Shown here: piece after piece, positions 53,870 to 63,560 of the stretch
Layout: each line of letters opens with the position of its first letter
Numbering within the stretch: position 1 is the first letter of the stretch
Origin: Ruminococcus sp.
GTDB taxonomy: Bacteria; Bacillota; Clostridia; Oscillospirales; Ruminococcaceae
DNA: 64,000 nt
Assembly (NCBI RefSeq): GCF_019417665.1
Contig: NZ_DXUU01000005.1
Location: 29,828-93,827, forward strand
Direction: 5' to 3'
Program-made: the position numbers and the translations under genes
The notes under the pieces: model-generated
The model's input: the letters and a program-made list of their open reading frames with translations, nothing else
Told to the model about the DNA's origin: nothing
The model's database searches: none

Positions 53870-54040
53870 ATAGGTGACAGGATAGTCCGCAGCAGATAAC
53901 AGGGAAGCCGGGTGAGAATCCCGCACAGTTCCGCTACCGTATACCGGGGAGTTGAAATACAGATGCCACTGATATCATGTCGGGAAGGCGTATTTCCGTG
54001 ATGATCCGAAAGTCGGGAGACCGGTCTGCATTGCGATTCT
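53870..54040 (+). promoter_or_regulatory. Cobalamin riboswitch upstream of cobC-hemA
   Basis: All classical blocks are present: ACAGGGAAGCCGGGTGAGAA, CAGTTCCGCTACCGT, GATGCCACTG, CGGGAAGGCG and AAGTCGGGAGACCGGTCTGC. Spacing fits the adenosylcobalamin aptamer. A strong terminator lies 90 nt downstream, before cobC, so repression by B12 through termination is expected. Confidence 0.93.
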
Positions 54041-54125
54041 ACGAGAATAGAGTGTACTATTTTGGCGTAAAGGTGCGCTTTGCAGGATTCTGCAAAGGCT
54101 TTCTTTTGGTACGCAAAAATCAGTT

Positions 54126-54161
54126 ATCCCATGTTCTCGCAGATGAGACATGGGATTTTTT
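54126..54161 (+). terminator. Riboswitch expression-platform terminator
   Basis: ATCCCATGT/ACATGGGAT 9-bp stem extended by CTC/GAG beyond a bulged T, loop GCAGAT, then T6. It ends 24 nt before the cobC start. Confidence 0.88.
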
Positions 54162-54184
54162 GTATCAGGCAGAGGTGAATGTTT

Positions 54185-54766
54185 ATGCAGCTGATGCTGA
54201 TCCGGCACGGCATGACTGCCGGGAATCTGGAACACTGCTATGTGGGACGACGTACAGACGAATGCCTTTGTCCGGCTGGGATACAGCTGGTACAGGAACA
54301 AGCAGCGTTGCTTTCGGACATGGTTCCGGACGTGGTTTTTGCAAGTCCTATGCGGCGGTGCCGGGAAACGGCTGAGATCTTATTCCCCGGTCAGCCGCAG
54401 ATCCTTCACCCGGACCTGGCGGAATGCGATTTCGGACAGTTTGAGGGAAAAAATTATCAGGAATTGTCCGGCGATCCGGCATACCAGGCTTGGATCGACA
54501 GCGGCGGTACGCTGCCTTTTCCGGGAGGAGAATCCCGGGAGGCGTTTATCGAACGGTGCTGCCGGGCGCTGGAGGAACTGGTGCTTAGTCATTCCTTTGA
54601 GACAGCGGCGGTGGTTGTCCACGGCGGCACTTGCATGGCGGTGCTGTCGGAACTGGAGGCATCTCATACGCCTTATTTTGACTGGAAGATTCCGCACTGT
54701 GTACCGTTTTGCTGTCAGGTGACAAGGACGGTGCCTTTGCGTTTGAAATATGAGAAAAGGAAGTGA
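54185..54766 (+). CDS. cobC: Alpha-ribazole phosphatase-like histidine phosphatase
   Basis: 193 residues from MQLMLIRHGMTAGN; AGAGGTG is 8 nt upstream, while ATG 54179 is too close. The RHG motif (phosphorylated His8) is followed by the second catalytic-His block VVVHGGTCMAVL. Family members include CobC, which dephosphorylates alpha-ribazole phosphate, and phosphoglycerate mutases. The riboswitch and the B12/heme neighbours support CobC. Confidence 0.85.
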   Translation: MQLMLIRHGMTAGNLEHCYVGRRTDECLCPAGIQLVQEQAALLSDMVPDVVFASPMRRCRETAEILFPGQPQILHPDLAECDFGQFEGKNYQELSGDPAYQAWIDSGGTLPFPGGESREAFIERCCRALEELVLSHSFETAAVVVHGGTCMAVLSELEASHTPYFDWKIPHCVPFCCQVTRTVPLRLKYEKRK

Positions 54767-54770
54767 TCAT

Positions 54771-55982
54771 ATGCCGCTTATCATGGCTGGACTGGATTAT
54801 CGGACGACCCCTATTGCACTGCGGGAACGGTTTTCCTTTTCTGAGAAGAATGCGAAAGCGTTCATGACCAGGGTGCAGGCGATGGATGGTGTGCAGGGCT
54901 GTGTGCTTATGGCGACTTGCAACCGGACGGAACTGTACCTTTCCATCGAACCGGACTGTACGGTCTGTCCGGAACAATTGCTTTTGGATGCAGCCGAAGT
55001 GGATGAAACGGAAATGCGGGAACGTTTTTTTCGGAAAAAGGAATCTGAGGCAGTGCTGTATCTCATGGAAGTAGCCTGTGGACTGCACTCCCAGATTCTG
55101 CACGAGGAGCAGATCGTTACCCAGGTGGGACAGGCAATTGCATTGGCACGGAGCTGTCATGCAGCAGATGCGGCATTGGATACCTTGTTCCGTACTGCCG
55201 TTTCCGCTGGGAAATATGCTCAGACCAATGTCAGCGTAACGGCTGTGCCTCTTTCTATTTCCTATAGCGCAGTACAGATGTTAGAGCAGAACTGCGGCGA
55301 TCTCACCGATAAGGTGTGTGTGGTAGTGGGCAACGGTAAAATGGGACGGCTTGCAGCGGAACTGCTTGTGAAGCGTGGATGTCGGGTGTACGTGACCTTG
55401 CGCACCTATCATCATGGGGAATCCATTGTTCCCTTTGGCACAACGCCAATTCCTTATGAGGAACGTTTTTCAAGAATTGACGGTGCAGATATCGTACTCA
55501 GTGCCACACGCAGTCCTCATTATACCATTACAGAAGAACAGCTGGAAGCACTGGAGAAAAAACCGGCGTGGATCATGGATCTGGCATTGCCAAGAGATGT
55601 GGAGGAATCATGTAAACAGGTGCCAGGGGTGGAGTGCCGGAATATGGACGATTTCAAAAACGGCACAGAGCCAGATGCGGCATCTATGGAGGCACTGCAC
55701 CAGACGGCAAGGCGATATGCAGAGGAATTCCGCATGTGGCGCAATTATCGGGATTCTGTGCCCTATATCCGCCAGCTGAAAACTTTGTCTGCTGATCGGC
55801 TCATGCACAGTACAACCTTGGACGCCTATCGGGGAAATGACGAACTGGAAGAGATCGTCCGTCTGGTGACGGAGAAGACCATTGACATGATCCTGGGCGG
55901 CATCAAGCCGGAAGTGACGCCGGATCTGATACGCAATTGCTGTGAAAAAGTACATGACCGGGCACGGTCGTTGGAGAAATAG
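54771..55982 (+). CDS. hemA: Glutamyl-tRNA reductase
   Basis: 403 residues from MPLIMAGLDYRTTP. It reduces Glu-tRNA to glutamate semialdehyde, the start of tetrapyrrole synthesis by the C5 route. Catalytic Cys50 lies in MATCNRTELYL at its standard position. The NADPH domain (VVVGNGKMGRLAAELL) and dimerisation helix follow. It ends with TAG at 55980-55982. The next in-frame codons AGG GAC TGG AAT lead directly into the hemC ATG with no stop, so amber readthrough would give a 698-residue HemA-HemC fusion. The hemC ribosome site overlaps this TAG. Confidence 0.95.
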   Translation: MPLIMAGLDYRTTPIALRERFSFSEKNAKAFMTRVQAMDGVQGCVLMATCNRTELYLSIEPDCTVCPEQLLLDAAEVDETEMRERFFRKKESEAVLYLMEVACGLHSQILHEEQIVTQVGQAIALARSCHAADAALDTLFRTAVSAGKYAQTNVSVTAVPLSISYSAVQMLEQNCGDLTDKVCVVVGNGKMGRLAAELLVKRGCRVYVTLRTYHHGESIVPFGTTPIPYEERFSRIDGADIVLSATRSPHYTITEEQLEALEKKPAWIMDLALPRDVEESCKQVPGVECRNMDDFKNGTEPDAASMEALHQTARRYAEEFRMWRNYRDSVPYIRQLKTLSADRLMHSTTLDAYRGNDELEEIVRLVTEKTIDMILGGIKPEVTPDLIRNCCEKVHDRARSLEK

Positions 55983-55994
55983 AGGGACTGGAAT

Positions 55995-56867
55995 ATGGGC
56001 AAGAATATCATACGTATTGGCAGCCGTGCCAGTCGGTTGGCAGTCATACAGAGTGAACTCATTATGGCGCAGATCCGGCAGATCGCACCAGATGTGACAC
56101 TGGAACTGGTGACCATGACTACCACCGGCGATCAGGTGCTGGACAAGACATTGGACAAGATCGGCGGAAAGGGATTGTTTCTAAAAGAACTGGATGCTGC
56201 TTTGCGGGAGCATCGGGTAGATTTGTGTGTGCATAGCCTGAAGGATGTACCGGTGGAGGAAGATTCGGCAATACCTGTAGGCGCTTATTCTGCGAGAGAA
56301 ACGCCGGGGGATGTGTTGGTTCTGCCTCAGGGTGTCTCAGAACCGGATCCGGCTCTGCCAGTGGGATGCGCCAGCGCCAGACGGACGCTGCAATTTCACA
56401 AGCTCTATCCTGAACTGGAGATCAAACCAGTGCGCGGCAATGTGCTGACTCGGCTGGAAAAGTTGGATCGGGGCGAATACAGTACATTGATTTTAGCGGA
56501 AGCCGGACTGACCCGGCTGGGGCTGGCACATCGGATCTCCTATCGCTTCACTCCAGAGGAAATGATTCCGGCAGCTGGACAGGGCGTTATGGCTGTCCAG
56601 GGACGAGCCGGAGAATATGCCTGGATTCTGGAAAAGCTGAATGACCCGGATGCAGCTTTGTGTGCACGGACGGAACGGTTATTATCCCGGGAACTGGGCG
56701 GTGACTGCTCTTCTCCCATAGGCTGTTATGCTGTGACAGAGGGCGATAGCATGATATTGCGTGGTTTTTACGGTGTGGGTGAACTCCCGAAAAGCGGTAT
56801 TATCCGTGGAAAAAAGACAGACGCTGTGCAGTTGGCAAAAGAACTTGCAGCACAGCTGAAAGCATAA
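55995..56867 (+). CDS. hemC: Hydroxymethylbilane synthase
   Basis: 290 residues. It polymerises four porphobilinogens. IRIGSRASRLAVIQSE starts the protein, KDVPVEE-type and CASARRTLQ segments follow, and Cys238 in GGDCSSPIG is the dipyrromethane-cofactor attachment site (GGDC replaces the commoner GGCQ). The ribosome site AGAGGGA overlaps the hemA stop; the gene is in frame with hemA. Confidence 0.95.
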   Translation: MGKNIIRIGSRASRLAVIQSELIMAQIRQIAPDVTLELVTMTTTGDQVLDKTLDKIGGKGLFLKELDAALREHRVDLCVHSLKDVPVEEDSAIPVGAYSARETPGDVLVLPQGVSEPDPALPVGCASARRTLQFHKLYPELEIKPVRGNVLTRLEKLDRGEYSTLILAEAGLTRLGLAHRISYRFTPEEMIPAAGQGVMAVQGRAGEYAWILEKLNDPDAALCARTERLLSRELGGDCSSPIGCYAVTEGDSMILRGFYGVGELPKSGIIRGKKTDAVQLAKELAAQLKA

Positions 56868-56890
56868 TATGACTGAAAGGAAGAATTGAC

Positions 56891-57874
56891 ATGAATCTGA
56901 TAAATCGTCCACGCCGTTTGAGAAACGGTGCATTGCTCCGCAGTATGGTACGAGAGACACGGATCTCTGCGGATACGCTCATTTACCCCATGTTTGTGCA
57001 GGAGGGCATGGGAACCAAGGAGGAGATCACTTCTATGCCTGGGCAGTATCGCTGGAGTCTTGACCGTGTGGATGAACTGCTTCAGAATGTGGTGGATTCC
57101 GGCGTGAAAAGCGTGCTTCTCTTCGGAATCCCAGCGCATAAGGATGAGATCGGCAGCAGTGCCTGGGATGCAAATGGAATCGTTCAGCAGGCGGTGCGTC
57201 ATATCAAGGAGAATTTTCCACAGCTGTATGTGATCACAGATGTTTGCATGTGTGAATATACATCTCACGGACACTGCGGCATTCTCTGCGGTCACAATGT
57301 GGACAATGACAAAACGCTGGAGGTTCTGGCAAAGACTGCCCTGTCTCATGTACAGGCTGGGGCGGATATGGTCGCACCGTCGGATATGATGGACGGCAGA
57401 GTGAAGCGCATCCGGGAGGTGCTGGACGAAAACGGCTTTGTGAATACGCCCATTATGTCTTATTCTGTGAAATATGCCTCGGCATTCTATGGGCCGTTCC
57501 GGGATGCCGCCGGTTCTGCGCCGGCATTCGGCGATCGGAAAAGCTATCAGATGGATTTTCACAATGTCAGAGAAGCACTCCTGGAAGCAGAACTGGATGT
57601 GCAGGAGGGCGCAGATATTCTCATGGTAAAGCCGGGTATGGCATATCTGGACGTGCTGAAAACCCTGAAAGAACGGTTTCACCAGCCAGTGGCACTTTAT
57701 AGTGTCAGCGGTGAATATGCTATGATAAAAGCGGCGGCAATGGCTGGCTATGTGGATGAGACAGCGCTGATCTGTGAGTCTGCTGTCTGTATGTATCGTG
57801 CCGGAGCAGATCTGCTTATTACTTATTTTGCCATGGAACTGGCGCAGTATATCCAGGAAGGGAGAATCGGATAA
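56891..57874 (+). CDS. hemB: Delta-aminolevulinic acid dehydratase (porphobilinogen synthase)
   Basis: 327 residues, standard length. It condenses two ALA molecules. The segment VCMCEYTSHGHCGI contains a Cys-rich metal site of the zinc type. The Schiff-base lysines lie in SYSVKYASAFYGP and ILMVKPGMAYLD. GAAAGGAAG precedes the ATG. Its TAA overlaps the hemL ATG (TAATG). Confidence 0.96.
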   Translation: MNLINRPRRLRNGALLRSMVRETRISADTLIYPMFVQEGMGTKEEITSMPGQYRWSLDRVDELLQNVVDSGVKSVLLFGIPAHKDEIGSSAWDANGIVQQAVRHIKENFPQLYVITDVCMCEYTSHGHCGILCGHNVDNDKTLEVLAKTALSHVQAGADMVAPSDMMDGRVKRIREVLDENGFVNTPIMSYSVKYASAFYGPFRDAAGSAPAFGDRKSYQMDFHNVREALLEAELDVQEGADILMVKPGMAYLDVLKTLKERFHQPVALYSVSGEYAMIKAAAMAGYVDETALICESAVCMYRAGADLLITYFAMELAQYIQEGRIG

Positions 57875-59160
57875 TGGAGATCAGAGAGTCGGAACAGTTA
57901 TTTTCCCGGGCGAAGGAATTGATGCCGGGTGGTGTCAATTCGCCGGTGCGTGCCTTTCAGTCTGTGGGCGGCACACCTCGTTTTATCCATCGTGCAAAGG
58001 ATCAGTATCTGTACGATGAGGACGGGAACGCCTATATTGATTATATCGGCTCCTGGGGGCCTATGATCTTAGGACACAATCCGGATTTTGTACTGGATGC
58101 CGTGTGGGATCAGCTGCAATATGGTCTCAGCTACGGCGCTGCGACAGCTTTGGAAGTGGAAATGGCAGAGCTTATCACAGAAATGGTGCCCTATGTGGAG
58201 ATGATCCGCATGGTGAATTCCGGCACAGAAGCAGTAATGAGTGCTATCCGTGCCGCAAGGGGTTTCACCGGACGGGACAAGATCGTGAAATTTGAAGGCT
58301 GTTACCACGGTCATGCGGATGCTATGCTGGTGAAGGCAGGATCTGGTGTCATGACTGCCGGGATTCCCGATTCCAGCGGCGTGCCCCGGGGCTGTACGGC
58401 AGATACCCTTTCTGCGGTATACAACGATCTGGACAGCGTGCAGCAGCTGTTTGAACAATACCCAGAGGAGATCGCCTGTGTTATCGTGGAACCAGTTGCA
58501 GCAAATATGGGCGTGGTCGTACCCAAAGAAGGCTTTTTGCAGGGACTGCGCCAGATGTGTAACAAGTATGGTGCACTGCTGATTTTTGATGAGGTCATTA
58601 CCGGTTTCCGGCTTCTGGCAAACGGTGCTGTGGGGTACTTCGGAATTACACCAGATCTGGTGACTTACGGCAAGATCATTGGCGGCGGCATGCCCGTAGG
58701 TGCTTATGGCGGCAGACGGGATATCATGCAGCTGGTAGCACCGTTGGGGTCGGTATATCAGGCAGGCACGCTCAGCGGCAACCCAGTGGCAATGCGTGCT
58801 GGCATCACACAGCTGCGATATTTAAAAGCACATCCGGAGGTATATCAGCAGGTGGACAGCTTGTCCACTCGTCTGCGCAGTGGTCTGACAGACATCATCC
58901 AGCAGCATCATGCTGCATGTACGGTCAACGGTGTGGGCTCTCTGTCCTGTTTGTATTTCACCGCAGAACCGGTAACGGATTATGCCAGCGCAAAACAGGC
59001 AGATATTGCGGCATTCCGGCAATATTTCCACTTTATGCTGGATCATGGCAGCTATTTTGGCCCCAGCCAGTTCGAGTCGATTTTTGTTTCCAATGCGCAT
59101 ACCATGCGTGATATTGAGAAGACTCTGTCGGATGCAGAGGATTATTTTTCCGGTAAATAA
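57874..59160 (+). CDS. hemL: Glutamate-1-semialdehyde 2,1-aminomutase
   Basis: 428 residues, a class III aminotransferase fold with PLP. It converts glutamate semialdehyde to ALA. ELMPGGVNSPVRAF at the start, MVNSGTEAVMSAIRAARG, and the PLP-lysine block VTYGKIIGGGMPVGAYGG are all intact. Coupled to hemB by 1-nt overlap. With hemA it completes the C5 pathway. Confidence 0.96.
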   Translation: MEIRESEQLFSRAKELMPGGVNSPVRAFQSVGGTPRFIHRAKDQYLYDEDGNAYIDYIGSWGPMILGHNPDFVLDAVWDQLQYGLSYGAATALEVEMAELITEMVPYVEMIRMVNSGTEAVMSAIRAARGFTGRDKIVKFEGCYHGHADAMLVKAGSGVMTAGIPDSSGVPRGCTADTLSAVYNDLDSVQQLFEQYPEEIACVIVEPVAANMGVVVPKEGFLQGLRQMCNKYGALLIFDEVITGFRLLANGAVGYFGITPDLVTYGKIIGGGMPVGAYGGRRDIMQLVAPLGSVYQAGTLSGNPVAMRAGITQLRYLKAHPEVYQQVDSLSTRLRSGLTDIIQQHHAACTVNGVGSLSCLYFTAEPVTDYASAKQADIAAFRQYFHFMLDHGSYFGPSQFESIFVSNAHTMRDIEKTLSDAEDYFSGK

Positions 59161-59178
59161 AAAGAGGAGTGATCTCAC

Positions 59179-60324
59179 ATGAAAAAAATCCATAGCCTGG
59201 TCAGTGGTGCAGCAGAATGCCGAACCAAAACCAAAGGCTTGCTGGGATGTCAGATCCTGGTATCTGTTCTTGCAGTCTGTCTGCTGCTGTCCGATATGGC
59301 AGCCAGCGGCAGCTTCGGCGCATCTGCCATGCACATTATGGAAGGCTATCTTCCGGCAGGCTGGTGCATTGCCTGGGGTGTACTATGTCTGCCGTTCCTG
59401 GCAGCAGGTGCAATTAGCCTGAAGAAGAAAATTGCCTATGACGGCAAGGTAAAGCTCCTGATCGCTTTGTCTGCGGCGTTCGTATTTATCATTTCCTCTC
59501 TGAAAATCCCATCGGTTGCCGGAAGTTGTTCCCATCCGACAGGTACCGGATTGGGTGCAATTCTGTTTGGCCCGTCCATTATGTCCATTCTGGGCATCAT
59601 TGTGCTGCTGTTCCAGGCAATTCTGCTTGCCCACGGCGGATTGACGACACTGGGCGCTAATACATTTTCCATGGCGATTTTTGGCCCCTTTGTCTCCTAT
59701 GGTATTTTTCGCCTGATGAAAAAATGCAAAGCGCCGGTGAGCTTGGCAGTATTCCTGTCGGCAACGCTGGGGGATATGGCAACTTATATTCTGACATCCA
59801 TTCAGCTGGCTGCGGCATATCCGGGAGATAACTTCTGGGTATCTGTGGGAAAATTCCTCATGGTATTTGCACCTACTCAGCTGCCCATCGCCATTGCAGA
59901 GGGTGTTCTGACTGTCATTGTCTATGGCGTGATCCAGAAGAATTGCACAAAGGAACTGAAAGCGTTGTCTGTTGTGACAGAGGCGAAGCCTATGCGTGGT
60001 GCACTTTGGGTGAGAAATCTGGTGCTGACTTTTGGTATTATTCTGCTGGTGACTATCCCTCTGGCACTGTTGGGCGGCAGTGCAGAATTTGGCGGCACAG
60101 ACGATGCTGCATCCGGTGTTATTGATGAGATCACTGGCGGCTACTCCACCTGGATAGATTCTATCTGGGAACCGCCTTCGGGTGAAATCGAATCCCTGCT
60201 GTTCTGTGTACAGGCGGCAATTGGTGCCGGAATATGCGGCTTTGTGCTGGGACGTATCAGCAAAAAGCCCAAAAAAGAGGAAGAAGATACCATTGCCACA
60301 ACGCCGCAGGAGAGCAGCGTGTAA
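59179..60324 (+). CDS. cbiMN: CbiM-CbiN fusion, substrate-specific component of the cobalt ECF transporter
   Basis: 381 residues. A signal-peptide-like stretch of about 50 residues precedes [10 protein letters not shown], so cleavage would expose the Met-His N-terminus that coordinates cobalt in CbiM. Six or so membrane helices with [20 protein letters not shown] follow. The last 100 residues are CbiN-like ([15 protein letters not shown], then a final membrane helix). CbiM and CbiN are often separate genes. Cobalt uptake fits the B12 context. Confidence 0.93.
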   Translation: MKKIHSLVSGAAECRTKTKGLLGCQILVSVLAVCLLLSDMAASGSFGASAMHIMEGYLPAGWCIAWGVLCLPFLAAGAISLKKKIAYDGKVKLLIALSAAFVFIISSLKIPSVAGSCSHPTGTGLGAILFGPSIMSILGIIVLLFQAILLAHGGLTTLGANTFSMAIFGPFVSYGIFRLMKKCKAPVSLAVFLSATLGDMATYILTSIQLAAAYPGDNFWVSVGKFLMVFAPTQLPIAIAEGVLTVIVYGVIQKNCTKELKALSVVTEAKPMRGALWVRNLVLTFGIILLVTIPLALLGGSAEFGGTDDAASGVIDEITGGYSTWIDSIWEPPSGEIESLLFCVQAAIGAGICGFVLGRISKKPKKEEEDTIATTPQESSV

Positions 60325-60336
60325 AGGGATGATCTT

Positions 60337-61167
60337 ATGAAGCGTGTACATCATCATTTCCATTCCCACGGGGAACGAATCCTTATTGACCAGATCGCTT
60401 ATGCCTCATCGCTGCGCCAGGTGTCGCCCTTTCTGAAGATCTTTGTGTCTCTTTACAGTCTGGTGCTGTGTCTGATTTCCAAGACATATCTCGTAAGTGT
60501 ATTGATCCTGATTTGTATGTTGCTTGCCATGACTGTTGTGGGAAAAACAAGGTGGCACTATGTGATTCACTTGATGAAGATCCCCCTTGCTTTTATTATT
60601 CTGGGTAGTGTCATGGTTCTGATCCAGATCACCAGAACACCTCAGAACATGCTGTGTGCGCTGGCTCTGGGACACTGGCACATTGGTATTACATCTGCCA
60701 GTCTGGATCAGTTCGGGCACTTATTTTTTCAATGTCTGGCAGCAGTCAGCTGTATGTATTTTCTGTCTGTCACGACGACCATGACGGAGCTATTTACGGC
60801 TTTGCGGCGGATGCATGTGCCGGCGTTTCTGGTTGAGATTATGGAGTTGGTGTATCGGTATATCTTCGTGCTCATGGAAATTTCCTCCCAGATACGAAAC
60901 GCCCAGGAGTGCCGACTGGGATACAGCACATTAAAAATTGGATTCTATTCCACCGGGCAGCTGATCTCGAATTTGTTTATCCGTGCCTACCGGCAGGCAG
61001 AGCGCACATATATGGCAATGGAATCCCGCGGCTATACGGGTGATCTGACTACATTGGGGCTGACATATGAAATGAAACCGCAGTTGCTGGTCGGTTCTGT
61101 TGTGTACAGCGTTGTAATGACATCGGTCGTTGTTGTTTTGAAAATTTATAACATGTACATGTTATAA
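60337..61167 (+). CDS. cbiQ: Cobalt ECF transporter membrane component CbiQ
   Basis: 276 residues with about five hydrophobic segments. The EcfT signature for coupling to the ATPase is near the C-terminus (AYRQAERTYMAMESRGYTG). An N-terminal His-rich stretch (RVHHHFHSHGE) may bind metal. It lies 12 nt after cbiMN. Confidence 0.93.
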   Translation: MKRVHHHFHSHGERILIDQIAYASSLRQVSPFLKIFVSLYSLVLCLISKTYLVSVLILICMLLAMTVVGKTRWHYVIHLMKIPLAFIILGSVMVLIQITRTPQNMLCALALGHWHIGITSASLDQFGHLFFQCLAAVSCMYFLSVTTTMTELFTALRRMHVPAFLVEIMELVYRYIFVLMEISSQIRNAQECRLGYSTLKIGFYSTGQLISNLFIRAYRQAERTYMAMESRGYTGDLTTLGLTYEMKPQLLVGSVVYSVVMTSVVVVLKIYNMYML

Positions 61168-61196
61168 ATCGAATTGTCACAAAGAGGAGGCTTTCT

Positions 61197-62060
61197 ATGG
61201 GAACAATTTTAGAGGCAAAGCACTTGACCTATGGTTATGAAGAGGGCACACATGCCATTGAAGATCTTTCTCTGACAATTGAGGAGGGAAAGACTACGGC
61301 ACTACTCGGTGCAAATGGTGCCGGGAAATCAACGCTCTTTCTTCATTTTAATGGTATTTTACAGCCGGAGCATGGGGAAGTGCTGTTTCACGGAGAACCG
61401 ATCTCTTATAAAAAAGAAGGATTGCGGAAGCTGCGGTCAAAGGTGGGGATTGTCTTTCAGAATCCTGACGACCAGTTGTTTTCCGCTTCGGTCTATCAGG
61501 ACATTTCTTTTGGTGCTGTTAATATGGGATTGCCGAAGGAAGAGGTGCACCGCCGGGTAGAAGCGGTAATGGAACAGATCGGTATTACAGACTTGCGTGA
61601 CCGTTCCACCCATTCCCTCAGCTTCGGACAGAAAAAACGTGTTTCTTTTGCCGGCATTATGGTAATGCAGCCGGAAGTGATTATTCTGGACGAACCGACA
61701 GCTGGTCTTGATCCGGTAGGCGTCAGTGAACTGATGCATCTGCTTAAGCGAGTTTGCAAGGAACAGCATACTACCATTTTGCTTTCCACACATGATATTG
61801 ATGTCATTCCTGTCTATGCAGATATGATCTATCTCATTGATAAGGGGAAAATTCTGACCCATGGCACTCCAAAGGAGATTTTTTTACAGCCGGAACTTTT
61901 GCGAAGCCATCATCTTCGTCTGCCGAGACTATCACATTTGCTGGAGATATTGCAAAAGGAAGATGTTCTGAATGTGGACTTTTCGGAGGCCACTATTTCC
62001 GGCGCAAGAAAGCAGATTTTGCAATGTCTGGACGCGCTGAAACGGGAGGATGCGATATGA
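61197..62060 (+). CDS. cbiO: Cobalt ECF transporter ATPase CbiO
   Basis: 287 residues. Walker A LLGANGAGKSTLF, Q-loop FQNPDDQLFSASVYQDISFG (typical of EcfA/CbiO), signature HSLSFGQKKRVSFAGIM, Walker B VIILDEPTAGLDP and His switch STHDID are intact. GAGGAGG precedes the ATG. Overlaps cobA-hemD by 4 nt. Confidence 0.95.
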   Translation: MGTILEAKHLTYGYEEGTHAIEDLSLTIEEGKTTALLGANGAGKSTLFLHFNGILQPEHGEVLFHGEPISYKKEGLRKLRSKVGIVFQNPDDQLFSASVYQDISFGAVNMGLPKEEVHRRVEAVMEQIGITDLRDRSTHSLSFGQKKRVSFAGIMVMQPEVIILDEPTAGLDPVGVSELMHLLKRVCKEQHTTILLSTHDIDVIPVYADMIYLIDKGKILTHGTPKEIFLQPELLRSHHLRLPRLSHLLEILQKEDVLNVDFSEATISGARKQILQCLDALKREDAI

Positions 62061-63559
62061 AACAGGGAAAGGTCTATTTACTTGGAGCTGGACCGGGCGA
62101 TCCGGAACTGCTGACACGAAAAGGCGAGCGCTGTCTCCATGAGGCAGATGTCATTGTTTATGATGCGCTGGCGTGCCCATCTATTCTTAATCTGGCGAAG
62201 TCTGGATGTGAGCTGATCTTTGCGGGAAAAGTCGCCGGGCATCATTATAAAAAGCAGTATGAAACCAATCTTCTTCTGGCGGAATTAGCGAAAAAGGGAA
62301 AAACTGTTGTCCGGCTCAAAGGCGGCGATCCCTTTATTTTCGGACGGGGCGGTGAAGAAGCTCAGGTACTTCTGGCGCATGATGTGGATTTTGAAATTGT
62401 TCCTGGGGTTTCCTCCTGTTACAGCGCACCGGCATATGCTGGGATTCCTGTGACTCACCGGGATTTTGCTTCCTCTTTTCATGTGATTACCGGACACAAG
62501 AAAATGGGAAACCAGCCGGAACTGGACTATGCGACTCTGGCAAAACTGGATGGCACATTGGTATTTCTCATGAGCCTGACCAATCTGCCTCATATTACTG
62601 CTGCACTAATGGCAAATGGAAAATCTTCGGATACCCCGGCGGCAGTTATTCAGCAGGGAACAACTGCCCATCAGAAAACCGCTGTGGGTACGCTTTTCAC
62701 CATTGCAGAGGAAGTACAACGCCAGCAGATCCACACGCCGGCAATGACTGTCATCGGGGATGTGGTCTCCCTGCGTCAGGAACTGAACTGGTTCGAACGT
62801 GGACCCTTGTTCGGGAAAAAGGTGATCGCAACGGGAACGCCCCAACATGCGCGGCTTCTGGCAGAGCATCTGCGGCAGTACGGCGCCGAAACAGAGGAAA
62901 TTAGTCTCATTGATACGACGAAACCAACGCCAGGACTGCTGCGCAATGTGGACTGGAACGCATACAGTTGGATCGTCCTGACCAGCGGAAATGGTGTGCA
63001 GCTGTTCTTTGAGGCATTGGTGCAGGATGAAATAGATCTGCGGCAGTTGTCGCACCTGAAGTTTGCTGCCATCGGAACGGGAACTGCCAAGGCACTGGCG
63101 GAAAAAAGCATCTATGTGGATTGTGTGCCTCAGCAGTTCGAGAGCCGTTATCTGGCGGAAGCACTCATTCCTCGGTTGTCCGACTATGACAAGGTGCTGC
63201 TCATGCGTGCAGAGAACGGTTCTACAGTGCTGCCAGATCTGCTCCGGGATGCCGGAAAATCCTTCGATGCAGTGTCACTGTATCGGACGGAAACAAATCT
63301 GCAAAAAGAGACCCTGCTGTGTATGGCAATACAGGATGCAGATTATCTTGTCTTTGCCAGTTCATCGGCTGTGCGTGCTTATGAACAGATGCGTGACTCC
63401 AAGGCGGCATGTCCGGCAAAGGTGATCTCCATTGGCGCAGTGACCACCAGAACGGCAGAAACATTGGGGATCCCTGTGGCATATACTGCAGAAAATGCCA
63501 CCATAGAAGGAATCACAGACTGTATTTTGCAGGATGCACTGAGCGAGAAAGAGGTGTGA
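62057..63559 (+). CDS. cobA-hemD: CobA-HemD fusion: uroporphyrinogen-III methyltransferase and uroporphyrinogen-III synthase
   Basis: 500 residues. Residues 1 to about 245 are SUMT: VYLLGAGPGDPELLTRKGER, VRLKGGDPFIFGRGGEE and VPGVSSCYSAPAYAGIPVTH. From about 250 to the end is HemD: KKVIATGTPQHARLL, SWIVLTSGNGVQLFFE, and a final SIGAVTTRTAETLGI block. The fusion makes uroporphyrinogen III and methylates it to precorrin-2, feeding B12 and siroheme. Common in clostridia. Confidence 0.94.
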   Translation: MKQGKVYLLGAGPGDPELLTRKGERCLHEADVIVYDALACPSILNLAKSGCELIFAGKVAGHHYKKQYETNLLLAELAKKGKTVVRLKGGDPFIFGRGGEEAQVLLAHDVDFEIVPGVSSCYSAPAYAGIPVTHRDFASSFHVITGHKKMGNQPELDYATLAKLDGTLVFLMSLTNLPHITAALMANGKSSDTPAAVIQQGTTAHQKTAVGTLFTIAEEVQRQQIHTPAMTVIGDVVSLRQELNWFERGPLFGKKVIATGTPQHARLLAEHLRQYGAETEEISLIDTTKPTPGLLRNVDWNAYSWIVLTSGNGVQLFFEALVQDEIDLRQLSHLKFAAIGTGTAKALAEKSIYVDCVPQQFESRYLAEALIPRLSDYDKVLLMRAENGSTVLPDLLRDAGKSFDAVSLYRTETNLQKETLLCMAIQDADYLVFASSSAVRAYEQMRDSKAACPAKVISIGAVTTRTAETLGIPVAYTAENATIEGITDCILQDALSEKEV

Positions 63560-63560
63560 G

